From the NCBI GenBank assembly GCA_900546915.1, contig UREY01000010.1, positions 5,498-69,497 on the forward strand: 64,000 nucleotides of DNA, written 5' to 3'. Of the stretch, positions 42,132-51,880 are shown in pieces (the first letter of the stretch is position 1; each line of letters begins with the position of its first letter). Under the pieces are notes generated by a model that made no database searches, was not told the origin of the DNA, and worked only from the letters and a program-made list of their open reading frames with translations. The stretch is from an uncultured Eubacteriales bacterium (GTDB lineage Bacteria; Bacillota; Clostridia; Oscillospirales; Oscillospiraceae). A program made the translations under genes and the position numbers.

Positions 42132-45100
42132 ATGCCGATGTTGGAAAAATATCGCGATTATTTTGACATTGACCCAGATTTTTTCCCTGCCGTTAATGAA
42201 GCGGTTATCATGAAAAATCCAGAAATGTGGAAAAAATTCTTTCCGCACGAAACCTTTATAAAGCTCCTGAAGAACACAATCAGTGTCCTCGAACGCAAGC
42301 AGAAGCTCTGCCTTTGGGTGGAGGGAGCCTACGGTACGGGTAAATCTTACGCTGTTCTCACACTAAAGAAGTTGATAGATTCCACCGCGGAAGAAACTCA
42401 TGAATACTTCCAGAGATACAAGATGGACAATGACCTGTACAATCGCTTTCAGGCCGTGAAATCCAGTGGCCGCATTCTGACTGTACATCGCTACGGATCT
42501 GCCACCATTCGCAGTGATCACAATCTTGTCTTTGCCATTCAGGAGAGCATCGAAAAAGCACTTGTTGATGCTGGAATTGAAAATAAAGGCGGAAATGCGC
42601 TAAAAGAGGCAACCATTGCATGGCTTTCTGATAAGGACAACAAAAATTATTTCAATGGCTTGATCACAGGTACATATTCCAACTTGTTTGGCGGAGATGA
42701 TGCTGATACCGTAATTGAAAAATTGTGCACTTTTTCTGGCGATGCGTTGGCAAAGGTCATGGACAATATCTTCAAGGTAGCCGATGAGCGTCAGGTGAAA
42801 GCTCTCTCGCTGAGCGTGACGGATTTGAGTAACTGGATTCGCGAAGTGATTCGGGCAAACGATTTGAAAGCCATTGTCTTTATGTGGGACGAGTTCACGG
42901 AATACTTTTACAACAATGCCCGAAATCTCACCGGTTTCCAGGAGCTTTGTGAAATCAGCGAAACCGATCCTTTCTATTTCGTGCTGGTCACCCATGTTAC
43001 CCAAGGCTTGTTCCATGAGCGCGACCAAGACTTTATTAAGCTGAACGGACGCTTTGTCAGTCCGCACAGCTTAATCAGTCTGCCTGAAAATATAGCATTT
43101 CAGCTCATGGGTGCAGCTATGGAGAAAAACAAAGATGAAGCCGTGCTCAAAGATTGGGAAGTTGCCCTTGGAGACCTTACTTCCAGAACACAGGAATCCC
43201 GCAAGCTGGTAAAGTCGGTGGCCCACATTACCGACAAAGAGATGGTAGATATCCTCCCGATACACCCCTATGCCGCCCTGCTCTTGAAACACATTTCCTC
43301 TGCGTTTGATTCAAACCAGCGCAGTATGTTTGACTTTATCAAGAATGATCGTGGCGATGAGATCAAGGGCTTCCAGTGGTTTATTGACAATTTCGGGCCG
43401 GAGGATGACAACCCTCTGCTCTCTGTTGATATGCTTTGGGACTTCTTCTATGAAAAAGGCAAGGAATATCTGGCGCATGATATTCGCTCCATTCTGGACT
43501 ATTATAACCGCGCTGCAAACCGGCGACTTGATTCGGATCAAAAACGAGTTCTGAAGACGGTTCTTCTGTTGCAGGCGATTTCCCAATATGCAGGCGACTC
43601 TGTTGAGCTGTTTATTCCCAATGAGAAAAATCTCAACAATGCGTTTGAGGGAACTGACATAGATGACTCCGCATCGAGATGTGCTGAGCAGCTCGTTCGA
43701 GAGAAGGTGCTGTTCTCCAAGCCTCTCGGCGGCGGAAAATTCCAGTATGCAGCTTACAATCACGAGGATGAAATTGATGTAACGCCTTTTGAGAAACAAA
43801 TTGACCAAAAAAGCACTTCTGCCTTTATTACAGAGGAACTCGCTGATAGGACTCGAATCATTGACGCTATTACCCTTGGGGGCGCTCTAAAGCTCCGCTA
43901 TGAGCTGCGCTATGTTTCTGCTTCTGACTTCGATTCTACGATTAGGCAGCTGCGCAACACGGAAGGAAAGTATGAAAACAAGATTGTTGCTGTAGTTTGT
44001 TTTGCAAAAAATGATGCTGAAAGCGTTGTCCTCGGAAAGAAGATCCGCGATGCGCTTTCTTCCGGAACCTACGACATGATTTTCATTGATGCCAGCCGAA
44101 CCCCGTTCGGAGCAGATGGCTATGGCGTTTACCGTCACGATATGGCACTGTCTATGTCTCAGCAGGGTAAGGATAACACATTGGCAACTCAATACGCCAA
44201 CAATGCGAAGGAATCTTTGAAAAAATGGAAAACTCGCATTGCTGCTGGTGAGTTCATGGTTCACTCCGCTGATAAGCCAGATGGCGAGCGGGCCACTACG
44301 CTGGATGCTCTGTACGAACTCCTCGCAGACATCAACAAGAAAAAATTCGTTTGCTGCCTTGAAGGTTCTTACAATGTAATCGCAAATATGTATACACCGA
44401 GCAATCTGAAGCAAGGTGTTGAGTGTGCATATAATGAGAAAACGACTGGAACATTTCTGTCTGGTAGCCCTGCTACAAAGTTGGAAAAGGCTCTTGATGG
44501 CGCTTGGAAGGTGCCTGAATACTGGATTTCTGCCCCTCATCTTTTAATTTCCAAAATCAAGATTTGCGTTGATGAAATTATAAAAGATGGCTTCCAGAAC
44601 GGCGGTGGCCGTGTATCCATTAAGAGAATTTATGATGTTTTGAAAGCTGCGCCCTATGGTTTTATGCCCTGCAATCTGTCTGCATTTATTTTGGGCTTTG
44701 TACTTAAAGAGTACGCTTCTTCTGGGACATATAGCTGGAGTGATGGTCTCACTAATGATGTTTTGAATGTCAATAAGCTCAAAGAGATGATTGATGAGGT
44801 CATTCGCCTTGAAATCACTCCAAATCCTCGTTACAAGGATAAGTATATTGTTGCGATGACTCCCGAAGAGAAAGCTTTCAATGAAATCACTTCTGAGGCA
44901 TTTGGTATTCCACTCAATATGTGTACCTCTATTCCAAACACAAGAGAACGCATCCGCAGTAAGATGAAGGAGTTTTCGTTCCCAATTTGGACTTTGAAGT
45001 ACATTCTTGGGAAAGAGACGCTTCAAACAGAAACCGCTGTGCTGTCTGAAATCATAGATTCTTTCTGCGGAATTGCTAACAGCAATAATATGGGAACTGA

Positions 45101-46340
45101 AACAACTGACAGCGAGATTGCTATGAAAATTGGGAATCTTGCTCTCGTCAACCGAAATGCAGCTAATGATTTGCAAAGCATTTTAACAAAAGAAAAGTGT
45201 ACACAGGGCATGGCTGCTTATCTTGAAACTTTTGAGAATGGTACCCTTGTCTCCCTTGCGCAAACGGTCGGCGATGGTGGCCAATACATCAATGCCCTTC
45301 GCAAAAAGTTTGACGCAGATGCAGCAAACTGGGTGTGGAATGTCGAAACCGCACAGCAGAAAATTCGTGAGGTTATTCTGGAGTATCAAATCATTGTCGA
45401 AAGCAATAAGGTTATCTCCAAAAACATCTCTTATGATGCAACTATACGGGAATGGTGCGATAAGTGTGGGTATATCCGCATCTCCTATGCAGCGGCAAAA
45501 AACTATCTTGACGAGTTAGGACCATTCCTCAGGATACTCTACACCCTGAAAAAAGCCGGAACTTTGTTGGATTCCCAGAAGCAAACCTTCTTGGAACTTG
45601 TTCAGGCAAACGAAACCACATTCCGCAATTTTTATAATAATCAGGTTGATTTGTTTAAGCGCGTATGCGGATACTATCTTGATGATTTGTCGGATGACGA
45701 AATTAAGGAAGTATTTTCTACCATACCTGCCGGCTCATTTACTTACGAAAAAGCGGATTATCTGAACCAGGTGGAGGCCAAAGTTGCCGCTTACAAAGAG
45801 GGACAGAAAAATACGCAGTTAAAGAAGCTGTGGAGAGAGAAAACCAGAACAGAGTCTCCCCGGGATTGGTCAAAAAAACATAAGATGCCTATTTTGTGTC
45901 TTGTTCCAGACAGCGAGGTGGAGAAGGCAAAAGTTGCATTCGGTGCCGTCAATCGTCCGAAGGCCGATGAACAGTCAATCGACCGTGCAATGGAATACTT
46001 TGCCTCTGCAAAATTCTTCGACTTGTTGGATGACACCATGGCTTTGGATAAAGCTTTTCAAAGCAGCATTATTCGAAACTATTCCGTCATGTTGACGAAT
46101 ATTCAAGAAGTGAAAGATTACCTTGACTCTCACATTACAGCAGAGCCGTTTGATTGGTTTGGCCTTCCTGAAATTGAAAAGAAGCTTCGCCAGATGGCGG
46201 AAGCAAAATACAATCAGGGCGGTTGCGATCGTGCCCTTGCCAAAATTGATGAGATGGATATTGCCGATGTTAAGAAGTATCTAAAGGATCTCATTCGAGA
46301 TAACATGATTGTTGGCATGGAGATCATCAAAGGGAATTAA
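42132..46340 (+). CDS. brxC: BrxC/PglY-like large ATPase of the BREX system
   Basis: 1402 residues. The N-terminal P-loop EGAYGTGKSY has K71. FMWDEFTEYFYNNARN (about 255) looks like the Walker B region, and LVTHVTQGLFHERDQDFIKLNGRF follows, as in BrxC/PglY proteins. The long C-terminal part is mostly helical with coiled-coil character. BrxC is a core component of every BREX type. It begins 14 bases after brxP behind AAGGAGG, and the full length is open. Confidence 0.9.
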   Translation: MPMLEKYRDYFDIDPDFFPAVNEAVIMKNPEMWKKFFPHETFIKLLKNTISVLERKQKLCLWVEGAYGTGKSYAVLTLKKLIDSTAEETHEYFQRYKMDNDLYNRFQAVKSSGRILTVHRYGSATIRSDHNLVFAIQESIEKALVDAGIENKGGNALKEATIAWLSDKDNKNYFNGLITGTYSNLFGGDDADTVIEKLCTFSGDALAKVMDNIFKVADERQVKALSLSVTDLSNWIREVIRANDLKAIVFMWDEFTEYFYNNARNLTGFQELCEISETDPFYFVLVTHVTQGLFHERDQDFIKLNGRFVSPHSLISLPENIAFQLMGAAMEKNKDEAVLKDWEVALGDLTSRTQESRKLVKSVAHITDKEMVDILPIHPYAALLLKHISSAFDSNQRSMFDFIKNDRGDEIKGFQWFIDNFGPEDDNPLLSVDMLWDFFYEKGKEYLAHDIRSILDYYNRAANRRLDSDQKRVLKTVLLLQAISQYAGDSVELFIPNEKNLNNAFEGTDIDDSASRCAEQLVREKVLFSKPLGGGKFQYAAYNHEDEIDVTPFEKQIDQKSTSAFITEELADRTRIIDAITLGGALKLRYELRYVSASDFDSTIRQLRNTEGKYENKIVAVVCFAKNDAESVVLGKKIRDALSSGTYDMIFIDASRTPFGADGYGVYRHDMALSMSQQGKDNTLATQYANNAKESLKKWKTRIAAGEFMVHSADKPDGERATTLDALYELLADINKKKFVCCLEGSYNVIANMYTPSNLKQGVECAYNEKTTGTFLSGSPATKLEKALDGAWKVPEYWISAPHLLISKIKICVDEIIKDGFQNGGGRVSIKRIYDVLKAAPYGFMPCNLSAFILGFVLKEYASSGTYSWSDGLTNDVLNVNKLKEMIDEVIRLEITPNPRYKDKYIVAMTPEEKAFNEITSEAFGIPLNMCTSIPNTRERIRSKMKEFSFPIWTLKYILGKETLQTETAVLSEIIDSFCGIANSNNMGTETTDSEIAMKIGNLALVNRNAANDLQSILTKEKCTQGMAAYLETFENGTLVSLAQTVGDGGQYINALRKKFDADAANWVWNVETAQQKIREVILEYQIIVESNKVISKNISYDATIREWCDKCGYIRISYAAAKNYLDELGPFLRILYTLKKAGTLLDSQKQTFLELVQANETTFRNFYNNQVDLFKRVCGYYLDDLSDDEIKEVFSTIPAGSFTYEKADYLNQVEAKVAAYKEGQKNTQLKKLWREKTRTESPRDWSKKHKMPILCLVPDSEVEKAKVAFGAVNRPKADEQSIDRAMEYFASAKFFDLLDDTMALDKAFQSSIIRNYSVMLTNIQEVKDYLDSHITAEPFDWFGLPEIEKKLRQMAEAKYNQGGCDRALAKIDEMDIADVKKYLKDLIRDNMIVGMEIIKGN

Positions 46341-46351
46341 GGAGGTGCAAA

Positions 46352-48682
46352 ATGGCCATCCAAGAAGTCATTAAAAAAATCGATCGTTATCTGAAGAAGG
46401 ATGATGTCGAGCCTCTTATTGTTGATGTTCAAAACGGGGCGGATTTGGACGCTATTATGATCCATTATAAACTACCCCAGAATGTCTTTTTGTACGCTTC
46501 TGACGAGGAGTTTTGTAAAACAGATGAATTCCCAATAATCCCGAATATCCTCGAGCGTCTTTCCAATGAAAATAGAAACTTTTTTGTTTGCGAAATCTCG
46601 AGTTTCTTCATGTTGAAGGGCGAAAAAGCATTGGTGCAAGAATTAAAAGAACTTCTATCGATGAATATTGCTGGCCATGTGGTGATTCTCACATTTCAAT
46701 GTGCTGAATATTTGCGCACGCTTATCAAAAGCGACCGGCGTCTCGATAGCAGAATTTGCATTTTGAATGGGATACCATCTATCCGGCCAAGACTTATTTT
46801 TACTGAAACAGACATCAAACTCACGGGAGCAAGCGCGGTAATAAAAGGACTTCAGGGGATAGCGAAGGCAGTAGAATCAACCACCGCAGAAGAGCTATAT
46901 ATTGAAACCAAGAAAAACAAGAGCTGTTACCCACTTTCTCTCTATGTAATTTCAGACCTGAAAAATCCTTATAAGATTTTGTGTCACTTGGACGGGATAA
47001 CATCTGAATTGGAAGAAAGCTATGGCAGCAAAGAAGATTGGCAGTATGCTCTATCAGAATTTCAAGAATATCCTTCGTGGCAACAGCTCATTTCTGCAAA
47101 AATAGGGAGTATTTACAATCTGGATATCGTTCTCTCTACCTATCAGCAGAATAGCGCAGATAAACAATGGCTCTGGCTGTTCTTTGTTGGGCTTAAACTT
47201 TTCCATGCGGGCGATGACTTGTACTTAAACAAAGCCGCAGAGGCAGCTTCTTCCCCATCCGGACTCGTTCACAATTTGTATCGTACTATTTTAGAAATTG
47301 AGCCAACAGACAGTACCTTTGCGTCCGTATACGAACGAAGAAAAGCACATCTGAATGCCATTGGCAATCCGCTCGATGAGGTTAATAATTTCTGCAAGAT
47401 TGTCCAGAGCAAGGGAAAGTATGCACTCTACTACCTAACAGACAATACCATTCAGGAAAAAGAGCTTATTTTCAAGCTACTGAATAGGTATAGTGAAGAT
47501 TTTGAAAGAGCTGAACTTTTTAGCATATTGGGGCGTGTCTATCCAGACCTTTGTGCTTACTTGACCCCATATCGTTTCAAAAACCAATTGCTTGATAGCT
47601 ATTTCCAAGAGTACAAATACCAAAAGGTTGTTAACAAGATTTTTCCGAACTTCATGGAGGTCGTTGAGAAGCAGGCAGTCGATAGAGATTACAATATTAT
47701 GCTTCCACCCAGAAGTTCTGTGATTGAAAAAATTGATGTGACAAATGCCCAGACCTATTTCACTGACGCAATGGGCGTTGAATATCTTGGCTACATTGTG
47801 TCCAGATGTCATGCCCTTAAATTGATGGCGAAAATCACAGTATGCAGATGTGAGCTCCCATCTATCACAAGCAGAAATAAGGAATTTTGGGATGTATTAT
47901 CCACAGAACGGTTCCCGATTATCACTGTGGACAAAATTGATAAAATCAAGCATCACGGAGAGGAAGGATATGATTATAGTCGTGAGGATAGGAAGCTCCC
48001 AATCCATTTGATTCGAGAACTGGAACTGATAGATGAGCTTCTAAAGAAAATCAAAACAAACCTCGTAAGCGGTAGTTATCAAAAGGCCATCTTGATCTCA
48101 GATCATGGTGCCAGTAGACTCGCAGTCATTCATGAGACGGAAAACCTGTGGGAGATGGAATCGAACGGACAGCACTCTGGAAGATGTTGCCCTAAAAGCG
48201 AAATTGATGAAAGACCAGACAGTGCTACTGATGCAGAAGATTTCTGGGCGCTTGCCAATTATGACCGTTTCAAAGGAAGTAGGAAAGCCAATGTTGAGGC
48301 CCATGGTGGCGCAACATTGGAAGAAATCGCCGTTCCAATTATTGAGATTTCGAATCTTAGCGCCGCTGTTGAAGTAAAGATAATGCCGATTGATTCTACA
48401 GCACTGTTTGCTGACATTCCTGAAATCACTGTCAGCTTCCGTAAGAAAGCCGCAATTAAAATATTTGCTACAGAAAAGCTGACAGATGTCAGTGTTGTAA
48501 TAGATGGCCATGTCTATGAAGCGAATCCGATTGATGATAATTTCTATATTGTTGAGGAGATGGCCGAAATTCGGCGTGCTAAGACATACAGCGTAGATGT
48601 ACTTGCCGGTGGAATACCTGTGGCAACCGACTTGCAGCTTCGTGTAAAGAAAGAAAGCGGGACCGAAAAGAACATTCTGTAA
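46352..48682 (+). CDS. pglZ: PglZ-domain protein of the BREX system
   Basis: 776 residues. The N-terminal half is specific to BREX PglZ proteins (LKKDDVEPLIVDVQNG start). The alkaline-phosphatase-like PglZ domain at about 460-670 keeps its metal-site motifs: D472 in FTDAMGVEYL, D584-H585 in ILISDHGASRLAV, and VEAHGGATLEE. The C-terminal beta-rich tail follows. PglZ is the other signature gene of all BREX systems. Spacing to brxC is 11 bases with AAGGAGGTG. Confidence 0.92.
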   Translation: MAIQEVIKKIDRYLKKDDVEPLIVDVQNGADLDAIMIHYKLPQNVFLYASDEEFCKTDEFPIIPNILERLSNENRNFFVCEISSFFMLKGEKALVQELKELLSMNIAGHVVILTFQCAEYLRTLIKSDRRLDSRICILNGIPSIRPRLIFTETDIKLTGASAVIKGLQGIAKAVESTTAEELYIETKKNKSCYPLSLYVISDLKNPYKILCHLDGITSELEESYGSKEDWQYALSEFQEYPSWQQLISAKIGSIYNLDIVLSTYQQNSADKQWLWLFFVGLKLFHAGDDLYLNKAAEAASSPSGLVHNLYRTILEIEPTDSTFASVYERRKAHLNAIGNPLDEVNNFCKIVQSKGKYALYYLTDNTIQEKELIFKLLNRYSEDFERAELFSILGRVYPDLCAYLTPYRFKNQLLDSYFQEYKYQKVVNKIFPNFMEVVEKQAVDRDYNIMLPPRSSVIEKIDVTNAQTYFTDAMGVEYLGYIVSRCHALKLMAKITVCRCELPSITSRNKEFWDVLSTERFPIITVDKIDKIKHHGEEGYDYSREDRKLPIHLIRELELIDELLKKIKTNLVSGSYQKAILISDHGASRLAVIHETENLWEMESNGQHSGRCCPKSEIDERPDSATDAEDFWALANYDRFKGSRKANVEAHGGATLEEIAVPIIEISNLSAAVEVKIMPIDSTALFADIPEITVSFRKKAAIKIFATEKLTDVSVVIDGHVYEANPIDDNFYIVEEMAEIRRAKTYSVDVLAGGIPVATDLQLRVKKESGTEKNIL

Positions 48683-48694
48683 GGAGGGATACTC

Positions 48695-50146
48695 GTGACA
48701 GAAAAACTTAGAGATTGTTTCGATGAAATGGTCGTCTACAAGGATTTGAAGAAAAGCAACTTCTTTTCTGCGTTGGGCTTGCCGTCTTTTTTGAGAGATT
48801 GGCTGCTCAAAAAGTTTGCAGATGATGAAGGAAATCTGGACATAGATGAGCTTACAGATTTCATCCACACCTATCTTCCTAATAAAGAAGAATGGATCAG
48901 GATTAAAGATCGAATCATTAACGACAATGAGCGTGTTAAAATTCTTACGAAGATTTCTGTGGATATAAGTATCAAAACAGGAGAGGTAACCTTTTCACTT
49001 CCAGACTTCGGCTTGACAAATAAGGAAACGATGATTGATGTCTCTACATGGGATCAGTACCGGAGCGAGCTTGTGAGTGGGCAAGAAGTCTGGGGGGTTG
49101 TTGAACTTGGTTATCGTCCACCCGATGATACTGTAAAACCCAAAATTCCAGGGAAAATTCGTCTCACAGGATTTACTAATTTTTGCCCGTATACCATTGA
49201 TCTTGATTATTATAAGGATGTGAGAAACGAATTTACAATTTCCGAATGGATCGATGTGCTGCTGGGCGCAATTGATTACAATGCCAGTGGATATGAAAGT
49301 GAAGAACAAAAGCTTTCAATGCTAACTCGCATCCTGCCTTTTGTCGAAAAGCGTCTTAATCTAATTGAGCTGGCTCCCAAAGGGACTGGTAAGTCCTATG
49401 TATTTGGCCATGTGAGTAAATACGGTCTTTTGACAGATGGCGGAAAGGTAACTCGGGCGAAAATGTTTTATGATACCGCTCGGAAGACTCCTGGTTTTGT
49501 CACGGGGCATGACTTTATTGCAATCGATGAAGTAAAGTTGGTGCAGTTCGGCGATGTAAATGAAATGCGTTCTATCATGCAGGGGTATATGGAGTATGGG
49601 CAGTTTAATATTGGCGGTTATGAGGGGAAATCCGATGCGGGTATAATCTTTCTGGGAAATATTGCACAGGATAATATGGATGAGTATCAGAATATGTTCT
49701 CTGAGCTACCCTCGTTGTTCCAAGAGAGTGCATTGGTAGACCGAATCCATGGCTTTATTAAGGGCTGGGATATACCGAGAATGAATGATGACTTGAAGCT
49801 TTCTGGCTGGGCACTGAACTCTGAATATTTCTGCACAATTCTGCATGAACTCCGCAATGATGTCAGCTACAGAGCTATCGTAGATCAAATCGTTGATGTT
49901 CCGGATAGGGCGGACACTCGTGATACAGAAGCTGTAAAACGGATTGCCACAGCATATCTGAAGCTTTTGTTCCCGAATGTGCGGAGCGTACAGGATATCA
50001 ATCCCAAGAGATTCCAGCAGTATTGCCTCCGTCCAGCTGTTCGTATGCGGAAAATCATTAAACGGCAACTCGGGATTCTTGATGTAGAGTTCAAGGGTAA
50101 GGATGTGCCTTCCTTTTCGCTGAAGGAGATTTTGTATGAAAGCTGA
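48695..50146 (+). CDS. brxL: BrxL-like AAA+ protein, short form
   Basis: 483 residues. Walker A APKGTGKSYVFGHVSKYG has K233, followed by Walker B FIAIDEVKLVQFG and the LGNIAQDN / LPSLFQESALVDRIHGFIKGW region, diagnostic for BrxL. Known long BrxL proteins carry a C-terminal Lon-like protease domain and are around 650-700 residues. This one ends soon after the AAA+ module, and no Ser-Lys protease motif is seen. GTG at 48695 follows GGAGGG. Overlaps the next gene by 11 bases. Confidence 0.88.
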   Translation: MTEKLRDCFDEMVVYKDLKKSNFFSALGLPSFLRDWLLKKFADDEGNLDIDELTDFIHTYLPNKEEWIRIKDRIINDNERVKILTKISVDISIKTGEVTFSLPDFGLTNKETMIDVSTWDQYRSELVSGQEVWGVVELGYRPPDDTVKPKIPGKIRLTGFTNFCPYTIDLDYYKDVRNEFTISEWIDVLLGAIDYNASGYESEEQKLSMLTRILPFVEKRLNLIELAPKGTGKSYVFGHVSKYGLLTDGGKVTRAKMFYDTARKTPGFVTGHDFIAIDEVKLVQFGDVNEMRSIMQGYMEYGQFNIGGYEGKSDAGIIFLGNIAQDNMDEYQNMFSELPSLFQESALVDRIHGFIKGWDIPRMNDDLKLSGWALNSEYFCTILHELRNDVSYRAIVDQIVDVPDRADTRDTEAVKRIATAYLKLLFPNVRSVQDINPKRFQQYCLRPAVRMRKIIKRQLGILDVEFKGKDVPSFSLKEILYES

Positions 50147-50333
50147 TTGTATCATTTGTGGCAAAAAGAATCTCGACAAGAATACCATTGGTATCAATAA
50201 GAAACTTTTGGGTGAAGACATAGAGAATTTCTACTGTATGAATTGCCTTGCTGAGTATCTGGGATGTACTGTCGAGGAACTTCTTGAGAAAATTGAGGAG
50301 TTCAAAGAAGAAGGATGTAAATTGTTTGAGTGA
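50136..50333 (+). CDS. Small CxxC-CxxC protein in the BREX-like operon
   Basis: The 65-residue protein has CIICGKKNLD near the start and CMNCLAEYLGC in the middle, so two CxxC pairs suitable for zinc or Fe-S binding, then an acidic helical tail (EELLEKIEEFKEEGCKLFE). No named family is recognised. It starts inside the brxL end with GAAGGAG upstream and lies between brxL and the desulfurase, which suggests a structural or sulfur-relay accessory (inference). Confidence 0.7.
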   Translation: MKADCIICGKKNLDKNTIGINKKLLGEDIENFYCMNCLAEYLGCTVEELLEKIEEFKEEGCKLFE

Positions 50334-50342
50334 GGTGGAATT

Positions 50343-51467
50343 GTGAAGCAATTCATTTATGCTGACAATGCAGCTACAACACAATTGGATATGGATGCTT
50401 TTGAGGCAATGAAACCATACCTTTTGGGAGAGTATGGTAATGCTTCACAACCCTATTCATTTGCGAGAACAGCGAAAAAAGCACTGAAAAACTCACGAGA
50501 AACGATTGCCCAATGCATCGGCGCTCAACCAGAAGAAATATTTTTCACCTCGGGTGGTACAGAGAGCGACAACTGGGCTATAAAAGGAACTGTATTTTCG
50601 GATCTCGGCAAACATACTTTTATAACTTCATCCATCGAACATCATGCGATTCTTCGTCCCTGCGCGGATATAGAAAGAATGGGATACCCAGTTTTCTATC
50701 TCCCGGTTGATCATACTGGCACAGTGAATGTCGGGACTCTGTCAGAATATATCAACTCTGACACTCAATTGGTTTCCATCATGACAGCAAACAACGAGAT
50801 TGGTTCTATTCAGGATATTTCTGCTTTAGCTGCTATTACACATTCCTATGATGCCATATTTCACACAGATGCTGTTCAGGCAGTTGGACATATTGAAATA
50901 GATGTGAATTCGCTTGGCGTAGATATGCTTTCCGCTTCTGCACATAAATTTAATGGTCCAAAAGGGATAGGTTTTCTATATGTTCGAAAAGGGACGCCAT
51001 TGATTCCATATGTAAGCGGAGGCGGACAGGAACGCCACATGAGAGCCGGAACGGAGAATGTTGCATCTATAGTTGGTATGGTCACTGCACTAAAAAAGAA
51101 TGTGGCTGTAATAAAAGATACAGCGTCACATTTGGCTTTGCTGGAAAATAGATTGCTAGTGGGGCTGTCTAACGCAAATATACGATTTGCTCGAAACGGG
51201 AGTAAAGCGCATATCCCTGGAAATGTAAGCCTTTCGTTCCCTGGCTATAGTGGAGAAGCTCTTTTGCACCGATTAGATTTAATGGGGATCTGTGTTTCTA
51301 CCGGATCTGCTTGTAATAGTGAAGAAACGGAAGTGTCTCATGTGTTAAAGGCCATTGGACTGAAACCAGAGCTGGCAAAGGGAACAATACGCTTGTCATT
51401 TGGAAAAAATAACTCTGAAAATGATATCGATATTATTGTTAAATCGCTGCAACGAATTTTGGGGTGA
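50343..51467 (+). CDS. Cysteine desulfurase (NifS/IscS/DndA-like)
   Basis: The 374-residue PLP enzyme starts FIYADNAATTQLD and has TSGGTESDNWAIKG, the PLP lysine K202 in SAHKFNGPKGIGF, and the catalytic Cys C324 in STGSACNSEETEVSHVL. All essential residues are present. It removes sulfur from cysteine and passes it on as persulfide. Located last in the operon that holds a DndC-like BrxP, it is the natural sulfur donor, by analogy with DndA/IscS in phosphorothioation. The GTG start follows GAGGTG. Confidence 0.92.
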   Translation: MKQFIYADNAATTQLDMDAFEAMKPYLLGEYGNASQPYSFARTAKKALKNSRETIAQCIGAQPEEIFFTSGGTESDNWAIKGTVFSDLGKHTFITSSIEHHAILRPCADIERMGYPVFYLPVDHTGTVNVGTLSEYINSDTQLVSIMTANNEIGSIQDISALAAITHSYDAIFHTDAVQAVGHIEIDVNSLGVDMLSASAHKFNGPKGIGFLYVRKGTPLIPYVSGGGQERHMRAGTENVASIVGMVTALKKNVAVIKDTASHLALLENRLLVGLSNANIRFARNGSKAHIPGNVSLSFPGYSGEALLHRLDLMGICVSTGSACNSEETEVSHVLKAIGLKPELAKGTIRLSFGKNNSENDIDIIVKSLQRILG

Positions 51468-51880
51468 CTTTATTTTTTGGAATGCGTTGTTGATTACCGT
51501 AGATGATAAAAAAGAACCGGAGTTAATAGATCAACTCAAGGAATATTATGTTTTGCCAATTTGTTAAGAATGTGCATGACGCCAATAGCCCAAATAATTA
51601 AGAGCTGAGTTGGAGCAATTACGGAGTCATTTTTTATAAGCACAACCTTGAAAAGCAAACAATAGGTTGGATAGATGCAATCTCTTTCGTAACAGAAAAG
51701 AACAGCATACAGCGGCAGAAATGCCTCAAAATCGACCCGAAAACGCACACCAATGAGCTGATATATGCCACTTCCTCTTTACGAGAGCAATTCATGATTT
51801 TTTGTTAAGATTCGTAGTGGGTATTGCAATTATCTCTAATTCGTATTATACTATATTCAAGAAGAATTGGAGGTGCTTTG
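51468..51880. other. Region without an intact gene; coding-like fragments and a promoter
   Basis: No complete gene is visible. Two plus-strand open stretches look like coding remnants: 51481-51567 (ending DDKKEPELIDQLKEYYVLPIC) and 51602-51808 (SNYGVIFYKHN..., KTHTNELIYATSSLREQF); neither has a start. I cannot name a parent gene. TTGCAA (51824-51829), a 17-base spacer and TATACT (51847-51852) form the promoter of the next gene. Confidence 0.45.

Noticed and set aside
39758..51467. A Dnd or Ssp phosphorothioation operon instead of BREX
   Set aside because: BrxC, PglZ and BrxL are all present in BREX order, while DndB, DndD, DndE, SspB and SspE are not. Only BrxP and the desulfurase overlap with those systems.
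51536..51748. 70-codon minus-strand frame
   Set aside because: No ribosome binding site, and the opposite strand looks more like decayed coding sequence.
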